A DNA stretch of 52,994 nt from Clostridia bacterium (GTDB taxonomy: Bacteria > Bacillota > Clostridia > Christensenellales > Aristaeellaceae). Location of the stretch: contig JAFYDF010000077.1 of assembly GCA_017544935.1 (NCBI GenBank), forward strand, positions 1 to 52,994, given 5' to 3'. The position numbers and the translations under genes are program-made. The number at the start of each line of letters is the position of its first letter. Position 1 is the first letter of the stretch. Shown in pieces: positions 27,520-35,843 of this stretch. The notes under the pieces were generated by a model that was not told the DNA's origin, searched no databases, and worked only from the letters and a program-made list of their open reading frames with translations.

Positions 27520-28347
27520 ATGAGAAAAGCTCCTGTTGCCTATCAGCTGTACTCAGCACGTGAACTGGCTTCCCAAGATCTGCTTTCAGTTCTGAAAGCA
27601 CTCAGAAAAATGGGCTATGACGGGGTGGAGTTTGCTGGCTTTTATGGGCATACCACCGATAAGATCCGGGATATGCTGGCCGAGACGGGACTCAAGGCGA
27701 TTTCCAGTCATGTGGCGATCAACCTGATCGAAGAGGATATGCAAGGTGTGATCGACTATCACAAAGCGATCAGCTGCCCGTATATCGCGGTTCCATATCT
27801 GCCGGCTGAGCGCCACGCCGGGAAGCCCGGCTTTGCGGGTGCACTTCGTACGATCTGGACATTCGGATGCCTGTGCAGGGAAAACGGCATTCAGCTGCTG
27901 TATCACAATCATGACTTTGAGTTTGATAAGATCAGCGGAATGTATATGATCGATTTCCTTTATGAAGCTATGGGTCCCGAGATTCTTCAGACGGAGTTCG
28001 ATACATGCTGGGTACGATATGCGGGCGAAGATCCCTGCGCATATCTCCGCAAGTATGCCGGCCGTACACCGGTCGTGCATCTTAAGGATTATGTGGGCCG
28101 CAGAGAGGGCAGCGGGACACCGTATGGCTTGCTGGGCGAAGCAGAAGCAAAGCAGAATGCAGGAACTCCCTTCGAATTCCGTCCCTATGGCTACGGGTGT
28201 CAGGATGCGGCTGCAGTAGCGGAAGCTGCACTGGAGGCAGGCGCGCAGTGGCTGATCATCGAACAGGATGAATCGCCCTCGCATGTGCCGCTCGAAGATG
28301 CTGAGAAGAGCATCGGGACACTGCGCAGACTGGGTATCAAAGACTGA
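27520..28347 (+). CDS. Sugar phosphate isomerase/epimerase family protein
   Basis: 275 residues, xylose-isomerase-like TIM barrel. Metal-ligand strands are visible: YHNHDFEF, EFDTCW, VHLKDY and IIEQDE. ATG start with AGGAGGG 6 bases before. Co-transcribed with the Gfo/Idh/MocA gene, probably acting on its keto-sugar product or substrate. It is only distantly similar to the barrel protein at 11133-12122. Confidence 0.9.
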   Translation: MRKAPVAYQLYSARELASQDLLSVLKALRKMGYDGVEFAGFYGHTTDKIRDMLAETGLKAISSHVAINLIEEDMQGVIDYHKAISCPYIAVPYLPAERHAGKPGFAGALRTIWTFGCLCRENGIQLLYHNHDFEFDKISGMYMIDFLYEAMGPEILQTEFDTCWVRYAGEDPCAYLRKYAGRTPVVHLKDYVGRREGSGTPYGLLGEAEAKQNAGTPFEFRPYGYGCQDAAAVAEAALEAGAQWLIIEQDESPSHVPLEDAEKSIGTLRRLGIKD

Positions 28348-28355
28348 TTTTCTAG

Positions 28356-28384
28356 GCCGTCTTCAATCAGAAGACGGCTTTTTT
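28356..28384 (+). terminator. Terminator of the oxidoreductase-isomerase operon
   Basis: 9-bp perfect stem GCCGTCTTC / GAAGACGGC, 5-base loop, then TTTTTTC. Confidence 0.93.
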
Positions 28385-28421
28385 CACGGGAATTTTGCTA
28401 CTTTTCTTTTGTGTAAGGGTT

Positions 28422-28430
28422 TGGTATAAT
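28422..28430 (+). promoter_or_regulatory. Extended -10 promoter for alr
   Basis: TGGTATAAT, a perfect -10 with the TGn extension; the -35 position (TTTTCT) is weak, as is common for extended -10 promoters. Confidence 0.6.
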
Positions 28431-28485
28431 AATAGAACGGTGTGGGTAAAGTGCCCGCAGCGAAAAGAAAAGGAAGGCAGGCGCT

Positions 28486-29616
28486 ATGAAGGCATATACA
28501 GAAGACAGCCGCGGTACGTGCCTGCGAGTAAACCTGGATGCAATCGCGCATAACACGCGTGTGCTGAAAGCACGCATGGGCGAAGGCGTACGGCTTCTGG
28601 CGGTGGTCAAGGCAAACGCATACGGGCATGGCCTGATCGAGACTGCAGAGACAGTGCTCGAGAACGGCGCAGAGTGGCTGGCTGTTGCAATCCCTGAGGA
28701 AGGCGTACGGCTGCGCGAAGCAGGGATCAAGGCGCCCGTGCTCGTGTTGGGCAATGTAACTCCGGCTGGTGCTCTGCTGTCTGTACGCGCGGGGCTTACA
28801 CAGACGATTTGCGATGCTTACGGGATACAGCTGCTGGAAAAGGCCTGCGAAGAGATGGATAGCACTGTAGATGTGCATCTGAAACTCGACACAGGCATGA
28901 ACCGCATCGGAGCGCGCACGGAAGAGGAAGTGCACGAGGCTCTTTCCGCATTGAACTCTGCCGTCCGTGTACGACTGACCGGTACCTATACGCACTTCGC
29001 TGATGCAGATGATGCAGACGAGAGCTTTTCCCATGAACAGTTTGAACGGTTTGAGCATCTGAGTGCACTGCTGCCGGCGGGATTGCTGCGGCATGCGGCA
29101 GCCAGCGATGCTTCGCTGCGCTTCCCATGGGCACGGCTTGACATGGTGCGTGAAGGAATCGCGCTGTACGGCTGTGCGCAGGGGTATAAGGATCTCGACT
29201 TGCGCCCTGCAATGCAGATGGAGACCAGGGTAGCTTTTGTCAAGGAGATTGAAGCGGGCGAGACGGTCGGTTATGGCAGAAGTTTCAAAGCTGAGCGACC
29301 AATGAAAATCGCCACGCTTGCAGTAGGCTATGGGGACGGTTATCCGCGTGCTTGCTCTGGACGTGCATCCGTGCTGCTCCACGGCAGACTTTGCCCGCAG
29401 ATCGGGCGTGTATGCATGGATCAGATGATGGCGGATGTTTCAGCAATCCCTGATGTCAGACCAGGGGATACGGCAGTGCTGATGGGAAAGCAGGGCGAGC
29501 TGAGCATCACTGCCGGTATGCTAGCAGAATGGGCAGGCACGATCAGTTACGAGATTCTGCTTTCACCCAGTACCCGCGTACCTGTACTGTATGACGGGGA
29601 CAAGGAAGGAATTTGA
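28486..29616 (+). CDS. alr: Alanine racemase
   Basis: PLP enzyme that makes D-alanine for the cell wall. It has 376 residues. The PLP Lys42 lies in VVKANAYGHG. The second catalytic base is the Tyr of GETVGYGRSF, and CMDQMM is the conserved C-terminal domain motif. ATG start with AAAGGAAGG upstream. It is first in a row of genes ending at the coiled-coil gene (31488-32144); spacing of 6 bp to the next gene suggests co-transcription. Confidence 0.96.
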   Translation: MKAYTEDSRGTCLRVNLDAIAHNTRVLKARMGEGVRLLAVVKANAYGHGLIETAETVLENGAEWLAVAIPEEGVRLREAGIKAPVLVLGNVTPAGALLSVRAGLTQTICDAYGIQLLEKACEEMDSTVDVHLKLDTGMNRIGARTEEEVHEALSALNSAVRVRLTGTYTHFADADDADESFSHEQFERFEHLSALLPAGLLRHAAASDASLRFPWARLDMVREGIALYGCAQGYKDLDLRPAMQMETRVAFVKEIEAGETVGYGRSFKAERPMKIATLAVGYGDGYPRACSGRASVLLHGRLCPQIGRVCMDQMMADVSAIPDVRPGDTAVLMGKQGELSITAGMLAEWAGTISYEILLSPSTRVPVLYDGDKEGI

Positions 29617-29622
29617 CAGGTT

Positions 29623-30432
29623 ATGCAAAAGAACGCTAAGAACAAGAACGGGCTGGAGCCTGTATATAAGCCATATCTGAAGGGAAATGCCGTCAGCGGG
29701 CTGGCGGCCAAGCGTGGACTGCGCGTGTTGGGCATGATTGTGCTGTTTGCCTTTCTGTTCATGATCGTCAGTGTTGCACTGAGCATTGATAACTTTATTC
29801 TGCGTCTTGTGATCAACCTGGGTATGGTCGCGATCTGCTGCTGGATGATGTTTGCCGAAGGCAGCCGCCAGGGCGAGAACGATGTTTCCTTCGCGGAGAT
29901 TGCACTTAACCGTCAGAACAACGGCAAGCCCATTACCAAGAAGGACCGTGACACATGCTTCCATCCGCTGAAGGGTTTCTTTACCGCAGCAGTGGGCGTT
30001 GCACCGTTCTTCCTGATTGCGCTCGTATTCGCACTGCTCGCCACGAGACAGACATTCCAGCTTTCCACGCTTCCTTCCTGGGTATCTGCGTATGACAGCC
30101 AGCCGGAGATCAGTCAGGCCTTAGCGTACTACAATAATCCCGACCCTACCGCAGTGGAAGATGTTCTGCGCTTTATTGTCAGGATGCTGCTGTTCCCGTA
30201 TATTAATATTGTCGGAACGGATAACTATGATACCATGCTGCTCATGGACAGACTGTCGCCTGTGCTGGTCCTGATTGCTCCTCTGTTCTATGCGCTGGGA
30301 TATCTGCGTGGGCCAAGCCTGCGCGCGCTGGTACATGGAAACATCCGCCTGAACAAGCGCCGTCACAACCGCAAGGAGCGCAAAGCCCGTGAACAGCGTG
30401 CCCGCAAGCCGGAAACGAAAGAGCTGATCTGA
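29623..30432 (+). CDS. Membrane protein of unknown function
   Basis: 269 residues, not recognised. Four hydrophobic segments are visible (about 38-57, 62-76, 112-132 and 205-228). A soluble stretch between helices 3 and 4 carries PSWVSAYDSQPEISQALAYY. The C-terminal tail is very basic (KRRHNRKERKAREQRARK), so it is likely cytoplasmic by the positive-inside rule. The stop overlaps the rsmD start (TGATG), suggesting coupling. No enzyme motif seen. Confidence 0.75.
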   Translation: MQKNAKNKNGLEPVYKPYLKGNAVSGLAAKRGLRVLGMIVLFAFLFMIVSVALSIDNFILRLVINLGMVAICCWMMFAEGSRQGENDVSFAEIALNRQNNGKPITKKDRDTCFHPLKGFFTAAVGVAPFFLIALVFALLATRQTFQLSTLPSWVSAYDSQPEISQALAYYNNPDPTAVEDVLRFIVRMLLFPYINIVGTDNYDTMLLMDRLSPVLVLIAPLFYALGYLRGPSLRALVHGNIRLNKRRHNRKERKAREQRARKPETKELI

Positions 30433-31019
30433 TGCGCATTATCGCAGGGGAGTTCCGGTCACGTACGCTGCTGGCACCCAAAGGGATGGATACACGGCCC
30501 ACACTGGACCGTACACGGGAGTCGCTGTTCAACATTATTTCCGCAGAATGCCCAGAAGCAAGGGTTCTCGACCTGTACGCGGGAAGCGGTGCTCTGGCAC
30601 TTGAAGCGCTGAGCCGGGGTGCCGCAAGCGCGGTGCTCTGCGATAAATCCCGGGAAGCTGCGCGTGTCATTTCTGCAAACATCACTTCTTTAAAAGTGGA
30701 AGATAGGGCACGTCTCATGGCCATGAGTGACCAACAGGCGGTACGCACATTGCAGCAGGAGGGCACACGGTTCGATTTGGTATTCCTGGATCCGCCCTAT
30801 CGCATGGATACTGTACCAGCTTGCAAAATGCTGGATGAAGCGCAACTGTTGCTGGATGATGCTCTGATCGTGATTGAACATGCAGCCGAGTCAGTTCCCG
30901 TTCCCCCGGAATGCTTCCGCCTTTCGGACAGGCGCAGGTATCGGGATACAATGATTTCGTTTTACCGTTATAAGGAGGAAAAAGATGGCCAGACTGTGGG
31001 TGTTCCCAGGCAGCTTTGA
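30432..31019 (+). CDS. rsmD: 16S rRNA (guanine-966-N2) methyltransferase
   Basis: 195 residues, Rossmann methyltransferase that modifies the 30S subunit. It opens MRIIAGEFRSRTL and RPTLDRTRESLFNI, both signatures of RsmD; SAM motif LDLYAGSGAL; catalytic motif FLDPPY. The usual partner coaD follows and overlaps by 35 bases, more than the 1-4 bases typical for such pairs. Confidence 0.95.
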   Translation: MRIIAGEFRSRTLLAPKGMDTRPTLDRTRESLFNIISAECPEARVLDLYAGSGALALEALSRGAASAVLCDKSREAARVISANITSLKVEDRARLMAMSDQQAVRTLQQEGTRFDLVFLDPPYRMDTVPACKMLDEAQLLLDDALIVIEHAAESVPVPPECFRLSDRRRYRDTMISFYRYKEEKDGQTVGVPRQL

Positions 31020-31473
31020 TCCGCCGACACGCGGGCATGAGGACCTTATACGCCGTGCTGCCGTGCAATGTGATCAGCTGATCGTCGCTTTGCTGATCAA
31101 TCCTGACAAACAAGGCTTTCTGCCGCTGAAAAAGCGCATCCAGCTTTTGGAGAGTATCTGCGAAACAATCCCGAATGCTTCCGTCGAGGCATATGACGGA
31201 TTGCTGGCGGATTTTGTGCGTTTGCGCAAGGCGGATGCTGTCGTTCGCGGTGTGCGTTCTGCGACAGAAATGGAAACAGAGCTTCCCTGGGCGGGCTTTA
31301 ACCGCATCCTGTATGAAGACTTCGAGGTTGTATACCTGCCGGCACGTCCCGAGCTGCGTGATGTGAGCAGCAGCATGGTGCGCCAGCTGGCCGCCTTTGG
31401 CGGCGACGTGACGCCTTTCGTACCTGAGTGTGATGCGGAAATTATAAAGAACTATTTAACCAATAGGACCTGA
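30985..31473 (+). CDS. coaD: Pantetheine-phosphate adenylyltransferase
   Basis: Fourth step of coenzyme A synthesis: 4'-phosphopantetheine + ATP to dephospho-CoA. It has 162 residues, the standard length. Nucleotidyltransferase motif TRGH (T/HxGH), the GVR and TEMETELPWAGFNR block, and VSSSMVR near the end. The ATG at 30985 has AAGGAGG 7 bases upstream and gives the family N-terminus (VFPGSFDPPT), so the overlap with rsmD is real rather than a start error. Confidence 0.96.
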   Translation: MARLWVFPGSFDPPTRGHEDLIRRAAVQCDQLIVALLINPDKQGFLPLKKRIQLLESICETIPNASVEAYDGLLADFVRLRKADAVVRGVRSATEMETELPWAGFNRILYEDFEVVYLPARPELRDVSSSMVRQLAAFGGDVTPFVPECDAEIIKNYLTNRT

Positions 31474-31487
31474 CAAGGAGGATTACG

Positions 31488-32144
31488 ATGGCGGATTTGG
31501 ATGTTTATGCTGCGATTAGTGAAATCAATGCTCTGATTGAAGGCAGCCGCAAGGTGCCGCTGAGCAATATGATCATGGTGGACAGAAACAGACTGGAAGA
31601 CCTTCTGGATCGCCTCCATGACAGCTTTGGCCCAGATCTGGAAAAGGCTAAGACGCTGCTTGATAAGGAACAGGAACTGCGCAGACGGTGGGACGAGCAT
31701 ACCGAGGAAGCGGAAAGGAATGCCCGCGAAACGATCGACAAGGCGACTGAGCAGGCGCACCGCCTGATCAGTGATGCAGATGCTGCTGCCAAGGATACAC
31801 AGCGCAAGGCGACCGATTATGCTAACCAGACTGTTGCCGGTGCTCAGGCGGAAGCTCAGAACATCATTCAGATGGCTCAGGCTCAGGCTGCTCAGCTGGT
31901 TGAAGAGAATGAGATCACCCAGCGCGCACAGGCACGTGCGGCGGAGATCAATGATGATGCCATGCAGGCCTGCAACCGCATGCAGCAGGATACCGTAGCC
32001 CGTCTGGCCCGCCTGCTTGAAGATGCAGATGGTGGACTGGCCACACAGCTGGATGCAGTACGCACGATGCGCCAGCAGCTGCAGATGGGCGGCTATGCCG
32101 ATTCCGACCAGGGCGGCTATGGTCCTGTCGAATACGGCGAATAA
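31488..32144 (+). CDS. Coiled-coil protein of unknown function (DivIVA/ATP-synthase-b-like)
   Basis: 218 residues. After a short N-terminal segment (VPLSNMIMVDRNRLEDLLDRL) nearly everything from 45 to 195 is predicted coiled coil rich in Ala, Glu, Gln and Arg (AQAEAQNIIQMAQAQAAQL). It ends with a Gly/Tyr-rich tail. No membrane segment. The pattern resembles cell-division or V-ATPase subunit H/E-like proteins often found after coaD in clostridia, but the function is unknown. ATG start with AAGGAGG upstream. Confidence 0.8.
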   Translation: MADLDVYAAISEINALIEGSRKVPLSNMIMVDRNRLEDLLDRLHDSFGPDLEKAKTLLDKEQELRRRWDEHTEEAERNARETIDKATEQAHRLISDADAAAKDTQRKATDYANQTVAGAQAEAQNIIQMAQAQAAQLVEENEITQRAQARAAEINDDAMQACNRMQQDTVARLARLLEDADGGLATQLDAVRTMRQQLQMGGYADSDQGGYGPVEYGE

Positions 32145-32177
32145 GCGGGGAATAGCCGCGATAAAGCGAAAAAAAGC

Positions 32178-32206
32178 TTGACATTGGGCACCGGGACGAC
32201 TATAAT
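32178..32206 (+). promoter_or_regulatory. Perfect consensus promoter for rpmH
   Basis: TTGACA (32178-32183), 17-bp spacer, TATAAT (32201-32206). The roughly 80-base leader holds a small hairpin (ACGCGG / CCGCGT). Confidence 0.9.
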
Positions 32207-32290
32207 AATTAGGCTGTCTGTGTTTAACCAGGCAGGATCCGGTGATCGACGCGGCTTCCGCGTGACCTCATAAATAAGGAGAGAAGAAAA

Positions 32291-32425
32291 ATGTTCCATA
32301 CTTATCAGCCGAAAAAGCGCCAGCGTAGCAAGGTTCACGGCTTCCGCGCCCGTATGTCCACCAAGAACGGTCGTCGCGTTCTCGCCGCCCGTCGTCGTCG
32401 TGGCCGTAAGGAACTGACGGTGTGA
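32291..32425 (+). CDS. rpmH: 50S ribosomal protein L34
   Basis: 44 residues, very basic, matching L34 from end to end: [14 protein letters not shown], then [29 protein letters not shown] in outline. Starts at an ATG with AAGGAGAG 10 bases upstream. It heads the conserved rpmH-rnpA-yidD-yidC-jag series, but the usual divergent neighbour dnaA is absent. Confidence 0.98.
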   Translation: MFHTYQPKKRQRSKVHGFRARMSTKNGRRVLAARRRRGRKELTV

Positions 32426-32429
32426 CCGT

Positions 32430-32518
32430 AGTCGCGCCTGAGGCGCGACTGACTGACGAAGCATGGCTCGACCCGCCCCGCAGTCTGCCATCGTGCGATT
32501 TGACGGGGGCGGGTTTTT
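32430..32518 (+). terminator. Two hairpins between rpmH and rnpA
   Basis: The first is a perfect 9-bp stem (AGTCGCGCC / GGCGCGACT, 32430-32450) five bases after the rpmH stop. The second pairs ACCCGCCCC (32471-32479) with GGGGCGGGT (32506-32514) and ends in TTTTT. Together they can end most transcripts after rpmH, giving the higher L34 level needed relative to RnpA. Confidence 0.75.
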
Positions 32519-32544
32519 CATTGCTTTTTAAGGGGAAAGGCAGC

Positions 32545-32907
32545 ATGCAGCGGGAATACCGCATTCGCAAAAACGGTCAGTTCCATTATGTTTTCCATAA
32601 GGGGAAAACAGTGGGCTGCCGGGAAATGTCACTGACTTATGTGCGTGCCGGACGGCTCCAGGTCGGTTTTTCGGTAAGCAAGAAAATCGGCAATGCCGTT
32701 ACGCGCAATCGCGTCAAGCGCCATATGCGCGAATGCTTTCGTGCGCAGCTGCCCAATCTGAAAAAAGGATACTATGTCTTTGCCGCACGTGAAGCTGCGG
32801 CAACGGCGGAGCATTGGCAAATCGAGAAGGCCATGGATGGCCTTCTGCAACGTCAGAGCCTGTATTCAGAGGCCTCTGCATTGGACCGGGGTGGTCAGCA
32901 GCCATGA
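32545..32907 (+). CDS. rnpA: Ribonuclease P protein component
   Basis: 120 residues, the protein subunit that helps RNase P RNA mature tRNA 5' ends. The RNR signature [14 protein letters not shown] is intact, along with the N-terminal FHYVFHKGK. The start is ATG 32545 with AGGGGAAAGG upstream; a longer in-frame opening from 32422 runs through both terminator hairpins and is not credible. The stop overlaps yidD by 4 bases (ATGA). Confidence 0.95.
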   Translation: MQREYRIRKNGQFHYVFHKGKTVGCREMSLTYVRAGRLQVGFSVSKKIGNAVTRNRVKRHMRECFRAQLPNLKKGYYVFAAREAAATAEHWQIEKAMDGLLQRQSLYSEASALDRGGQQP

Positions 32908-33149
32908 AGCGAATGATGTTGGCATCGCTGCGCTTCTACAAGCGGAACGTGAGTCCGCTCCTGCCGCCCGCATGCAGGTATGTGCCTACTTGTTCAGAGT
33001 ATGCGGCTACTGCCATCGAGCGCTTCGGACCCGCTTATGGCAGTTATCTGGCCGCGAAACGCCTCTTGCGCTGCAATCCCTTTGCAAAGGGCGGCTATGA
33101 CCCCGTACCTGAGTCCGCCCCTACTGTGATCAGGAAGGACGAAACATAA
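32904..33149 (+). CDS. yidD: Membrane protein insertion efficiency factor YidD
   Basis: 81 residues, peripheral membrane protein that aids YidC/Sec insertion. Family motifs: [25 protein letters not shown] and [16 protein letters not shown]. The ATG overlaps the rnpA stop, which fixes the start. An upstream in-frame opening inside rnpA is a shadow. Confidence 0.95.
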   Translation: MKRMMLASLRFYKRNVSPLLPPACRYVPTCSEYAATAIERFGPAYGSYLAAKRLLRCNPFAKGGYDPVPESAPTVIRKDET

Positions 33150-33152
33150 ACA

Positions 33153-34196
33153 ATGAGTCAAATAATGCGCGATATCCTGGAATGGATCTATGGCTTTGTC
33201 GGCAACTACGGCATTGCTGTTGTAATCTTTACGATGCTTATCCGCGGCGTCCTGACCCCGCTGGAAGTTATTTCCCGCAAGGGAATGCGCAGGATGCAGG
33301 CCATTCAGCCCAAGCTGAATGCGCTTCAGAAGAAGTATGCAAATGACAAAGTACGCCTGCAGCAGAAGCAGCAGGAACTGATGCAGAAGGAGCATTACAA
33401 TCCGCTTTCCGGTTGTCTGCCCCTGCTTTTGCAGTGGCCGATCCTGTTCATCATGTTCTACGCGATGCGTGACGTGGCAGCCAATAATATCATTAAGCAG
33501 TGCTTTACTTTCCTTCAGGGAGAAACGCCCGTTTATGAGCCTTTCCTGTGGATCAAGAATGTGTTCATGGCAGACTCGCCCTTTAAGAGCGCAGCTGTGG
33601 ATGTTACTTCCATGATCAGTGCCGGTGCCAAGGAATGGCAGGCTGTGCTAGCTACGCTGAATGAGTCCCAGATCGGGCTGATGGTGGAAAACATCAGAAA
33701 TGCGGTTCCCGCCGCTGCTGGACTTGAAGTCAGCGAGATCTTTAATTTCTCGAATACATCTGCCGTGCGTACCACGGTTGAGACTTATCTGTATCCTGCC
33801 CTGCAGCAGATCCCGGCCTATCAGACGCAGATCGCTGCGGTACCTGGCTGGCAGAACGTCAGCTTCCTGCTGTTCAGTGTGACACTTTATAAGCAGTTCA
33901 ACGGCCTTCTGATCCTGCCCATCCTTTCTGGCGTAACACAGGTCATGATGACCAAACTGAATCCTTCGATGCAGCAGCCTGATGCAGGTGCGCAGAGCCA
34001 GCAGAACAATACCATGAGCAATTTCATGAAGTATTTCTTCCCGCTGTTCTCAGTGTTTATCTGCTTGAGCAGCAATGCCGGTTTCGCCCTGTACTGGTGC
34101 GCAATCAACGTGTTTGCAACCGGACAATCCATTCTCATTAACAAGTATCTGGACATGAAGGAAGCACGTGTGGCCGCGGAGGGAAGCGTAAAATGA
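33153..34196 (+). CDS. yidC: Membrane protein insertase YidC/OxaA
   Basis: Inserts proteins into the cytoplasmic membrane. It has 347 residues and no N-terminal lipobox or large periplasmic domain, as in the Gram-positive group. The conserved Arg of the hydrophilic groove is Arg31 (MLIRGVLTP), followed by the coiled cytoplasmic hairpin (MQAIQPKLNALQKKY). An extracellular stretch of roughly 90 residues (about 145-235) between helices 2 and 3 is longer than in SpoIIIJ. The stop overlaps jag (ATGA). Confidence 0.94.
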   Translation: MSQIMRDILEWIYGFVGNYGIAVVIFTMLIRGVLTPLEVISRKGMRRMQAIQPKLNALQKKYANDKVRLQQKQQELMQKEHYNPLSGCLPLLLQWPILFIMFYAMRDVAANNIIKQCFTFLQGETPVYEPFLWIKNVFMADSPFKSAAVDVTSMISAGAKEWQAVLATLNESQIGLMVENIRNAVPAAAGLEVSEIFNFSNTSAVRTTVETYLYPALQQIPAYQTQIAAVPGWQNVSFLLFSVTLYKQFNGLLILPILSGVTQVMMTKLNPSMQQPDAGAQSQQNNTMSNFMKYFFPLFSVFICLSSNAGFALYWCAINVFATGQSILINKYLDMKEARVAAEGSVK

Positions 34197-35245
34197 AAAG
34201 AAGTGTAGATGCCAAGGGCAAGACCCGCGAAGAAGCCATTGCTGCGGGCCTGGAAGCACTTGACCTGACAATTGATGAAGTAACAGTTGAAGATATCGAG
34301 GAAGGCAGCAAAGGCCTGTTCGGATTTTTCGGAAGCCGTCTGTGGACCGTGCGTGTAACTGCTCGCGAAGACGAGGAAGAAAAAGACAGCGTTCTGGATA
34401 CACATTCACTGTTTGCCAGCTCGCTGGATGAGCCCGAACCGAAAAAGAATACCGAGAGCAAACCTGCTTCCGAAAAGAAAAAGACGCCCGAAAAGAAGCC
34501 CGAAAAGCGTGAAACTGCTCCTGCTGAAAAAGCAGAAAAGCCTGAAAAGGCGGAGAAGCCCGCTGAAAAGAAGCAGAGCGAGAAGAAATCCGCCGAGAAG
34601 GAAAAGAAGCCTGCTGAGAAAGAGAAGAAGCCCGCCAAGAAGCAGACTGAGCGCAAGGCAAAACCTGTTCAGGAGAGCAAGCCAATTACTCCTGCAGAAC
34701 AGGTGGATCCCAATACAGCTGCCGGCGATGCGCAGGCATTCCTCCAGGAACTGACTCGTCTGATGGGCGTTGAAGTAGCCGTGCATGTGAATACGGACGA
34801 AGAAGGTAATGTCCGCGTGAACATGGAAGGTGACAGCCAGGGGATTCTGATTGGCCGCCGTGGTGAAACGCTGGATGCGTTGCAGTACCTGACCAGCCTC
34901 AAAATCAACAAAGGTAAGAGCGATTATACCCGTGTGACGCTGGATACCGAAGGATATCGGGCCCGCCGTGAAGAGGCACTGGTTCGTCTGGCGAACCGCA
35001 TGGCCAACCGTGCAGTCAAGACCGGCCGCAGGGTCAGCATCGAGCCCATGAACCCGTATGAGCGCCGTATCCTGCATTCTGCCCTGCAGGGACACCCGGA
35101 TGTAACCACGCATTCCGAAGGCGAAGAGCCCAACCGTCATGTGGTCATCACGGTCAATAAGCCGCAGCGCAATAAGAAGCAGGCTGAAAAGCCGGTAGAA
35201 GAAGTGCTTCCCACTGAAGAAATCGTGGAAGAGACTGAAGAATAA
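34193..35245 (+). CDS. jag: RNA-binding protein Jag (KhpB)
   Basis: 350 residues. Jag_N domain (1-58) ends in the conserved KGLFGFFGSR. A long Lys/Glu/Pro-rich linker (about 70-170, many EKK and AEKP repeats) follows. Then comes a KH domain with the GxxG loop GRRG (about 222) and an R3H domain with YERRILH. KhpB proteins with KhpA bind many small RNAs and affect division. The linker is longer than in B. subtilis, whose Jag is about 208 residues. Confidence 0.95.
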   Translation: MKRSVDAKGKTREEAIAAGLEALDLTIDEVTVEDIEEGSKGLFGFFGSRLWTVRVTAREDEEEKDSVLDTHSLFASSLDEPEPKKNTESKPASEKKKTPEKKPEKRETAPAEKAEKPEKAEKPAEKKQSEKKSAEKEKKPAEKEKKPAKKQTERKAKPVQESKPITPAEQVDPNTAAGDAQAFLQELTRLMGVEVAVHVNTDEEGNVRVNMEGDSQGILIGRRGETLDALQYLTSLKINKGKSDYTRVTLDTEGYRARREEALVRLANRMANRAVKTGRRVSIEPMNPYERRILHSALQGHPDVTTHSEGEEPNRHVVITVNKPQRNKKQAEKPVEEVLPTEEIVEETEE

Positions 35246-35255
35246 TCCAAACAGA

Positions 35256-35281
35256 AAAGCCGCCATGGGCGGCTTTTTTTG
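35256..35281 (+). terminator. Terminator of the rnpA-jag series
   Basis: 9-bp stem AAAGCCGCC / GGCGGCTTT with loop ATG and a run of eight or more T. Confidence 0.95.
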
Positions 35282-35307
35282 TTTGGGCAAAACCTGTCAG
35301 AAGCAAG

Positions 35308-35784
35308 TTAAGTTTGGACAGTGCTGAACGCAAAAACTGTTTCCTCATCGTTCAGGTGATGAACAGCAGGATGATAAGGCGCAGTCACGGAAGTCCAAAG
35401 CTTTTTCGCAGGAAGATTCTTCTCGTTATACTTGATCTCCCACTGCCCAGGGTATGTAGCAAGGATTAGGTTGGCTGCTTCAAATGCGTAGTGCTTTCTG
35501 CGGTAGACAGGGAAGACTGTGAATTCCGCCATGACATGATCCGGATGTGCATTGATATAGGAATAGGGGCAGATCATGGCAAATCCGATCAGCGTTTGAT
35601 CGTTATAGAGAAAGAAAGCCTTTCTTTTCGGATTGGAAAAGTAATCTTCAAAATATCCATACCCATAGTTGCCGTTTTCATCCATGGGATCATTGTAGAA
35701 GTTGGTCATTTCATAGAGATACTTCTGATTGATATTATAGAGTAGATCATGATCTTCCTTGCGGACCGTCTGAAGCCTGAGCAT
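35308..35784 (-). CDS. GNAT family N-acetyltransferase
   Basis: 158 residues. The fold pattern is that of a GNAT: FFLYNDQTLIGFAMI (beta-4), AEFTVFPVYRRKHYAFEAANLIL (motif A with the pyrophosphate loop) and a C-terminal YNEKNLPAKKLW block. ATG start with GGAGGG upstream. It is the last gene on the minus strand before the jag terminator, beyond the galM terminator, so probably separately transcribed. Acceptor unknown. Confidence 0.78.
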   Translation of the reverse strand: MLRLQTVRKEDHDLLYNINQKYLYEMTNFYNDPMDENGNYGYGYFEDYFSNPKRKAFFLYNDQTLIGFAMICPYSYINAHPDHVMAEFTVFPVYRRKHYAFEAANLILATYPGQWEIKYNEKNLPAKKLWTSVTAPYHPAVHHLNDEETVFAFSTVQT

Positions 35785-35804
35785 AAATACCCTCCATCAA
35801 AAAG

Positions 35805-35825
35805 CCGGAAGCAAAATGCTTCCGG
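35805..35825 (-). terminator. Terminator of the rho-galM transcript
   Basis: 8-bp perfect stem CCGGAAGC / GCTTCCGG with a 5-base loop; on the minus strand followed by CTTTTTGATG. Confidence 0.9.
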
Positions 35826-35843
35826 TATGTGATTCAAAGCAGA

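Noticed and set aside
32422..32544. In-frame upstream extension of rnpA
   Set aside because: It would translate through two transcription-terminator hairpins and has no ribosome site.
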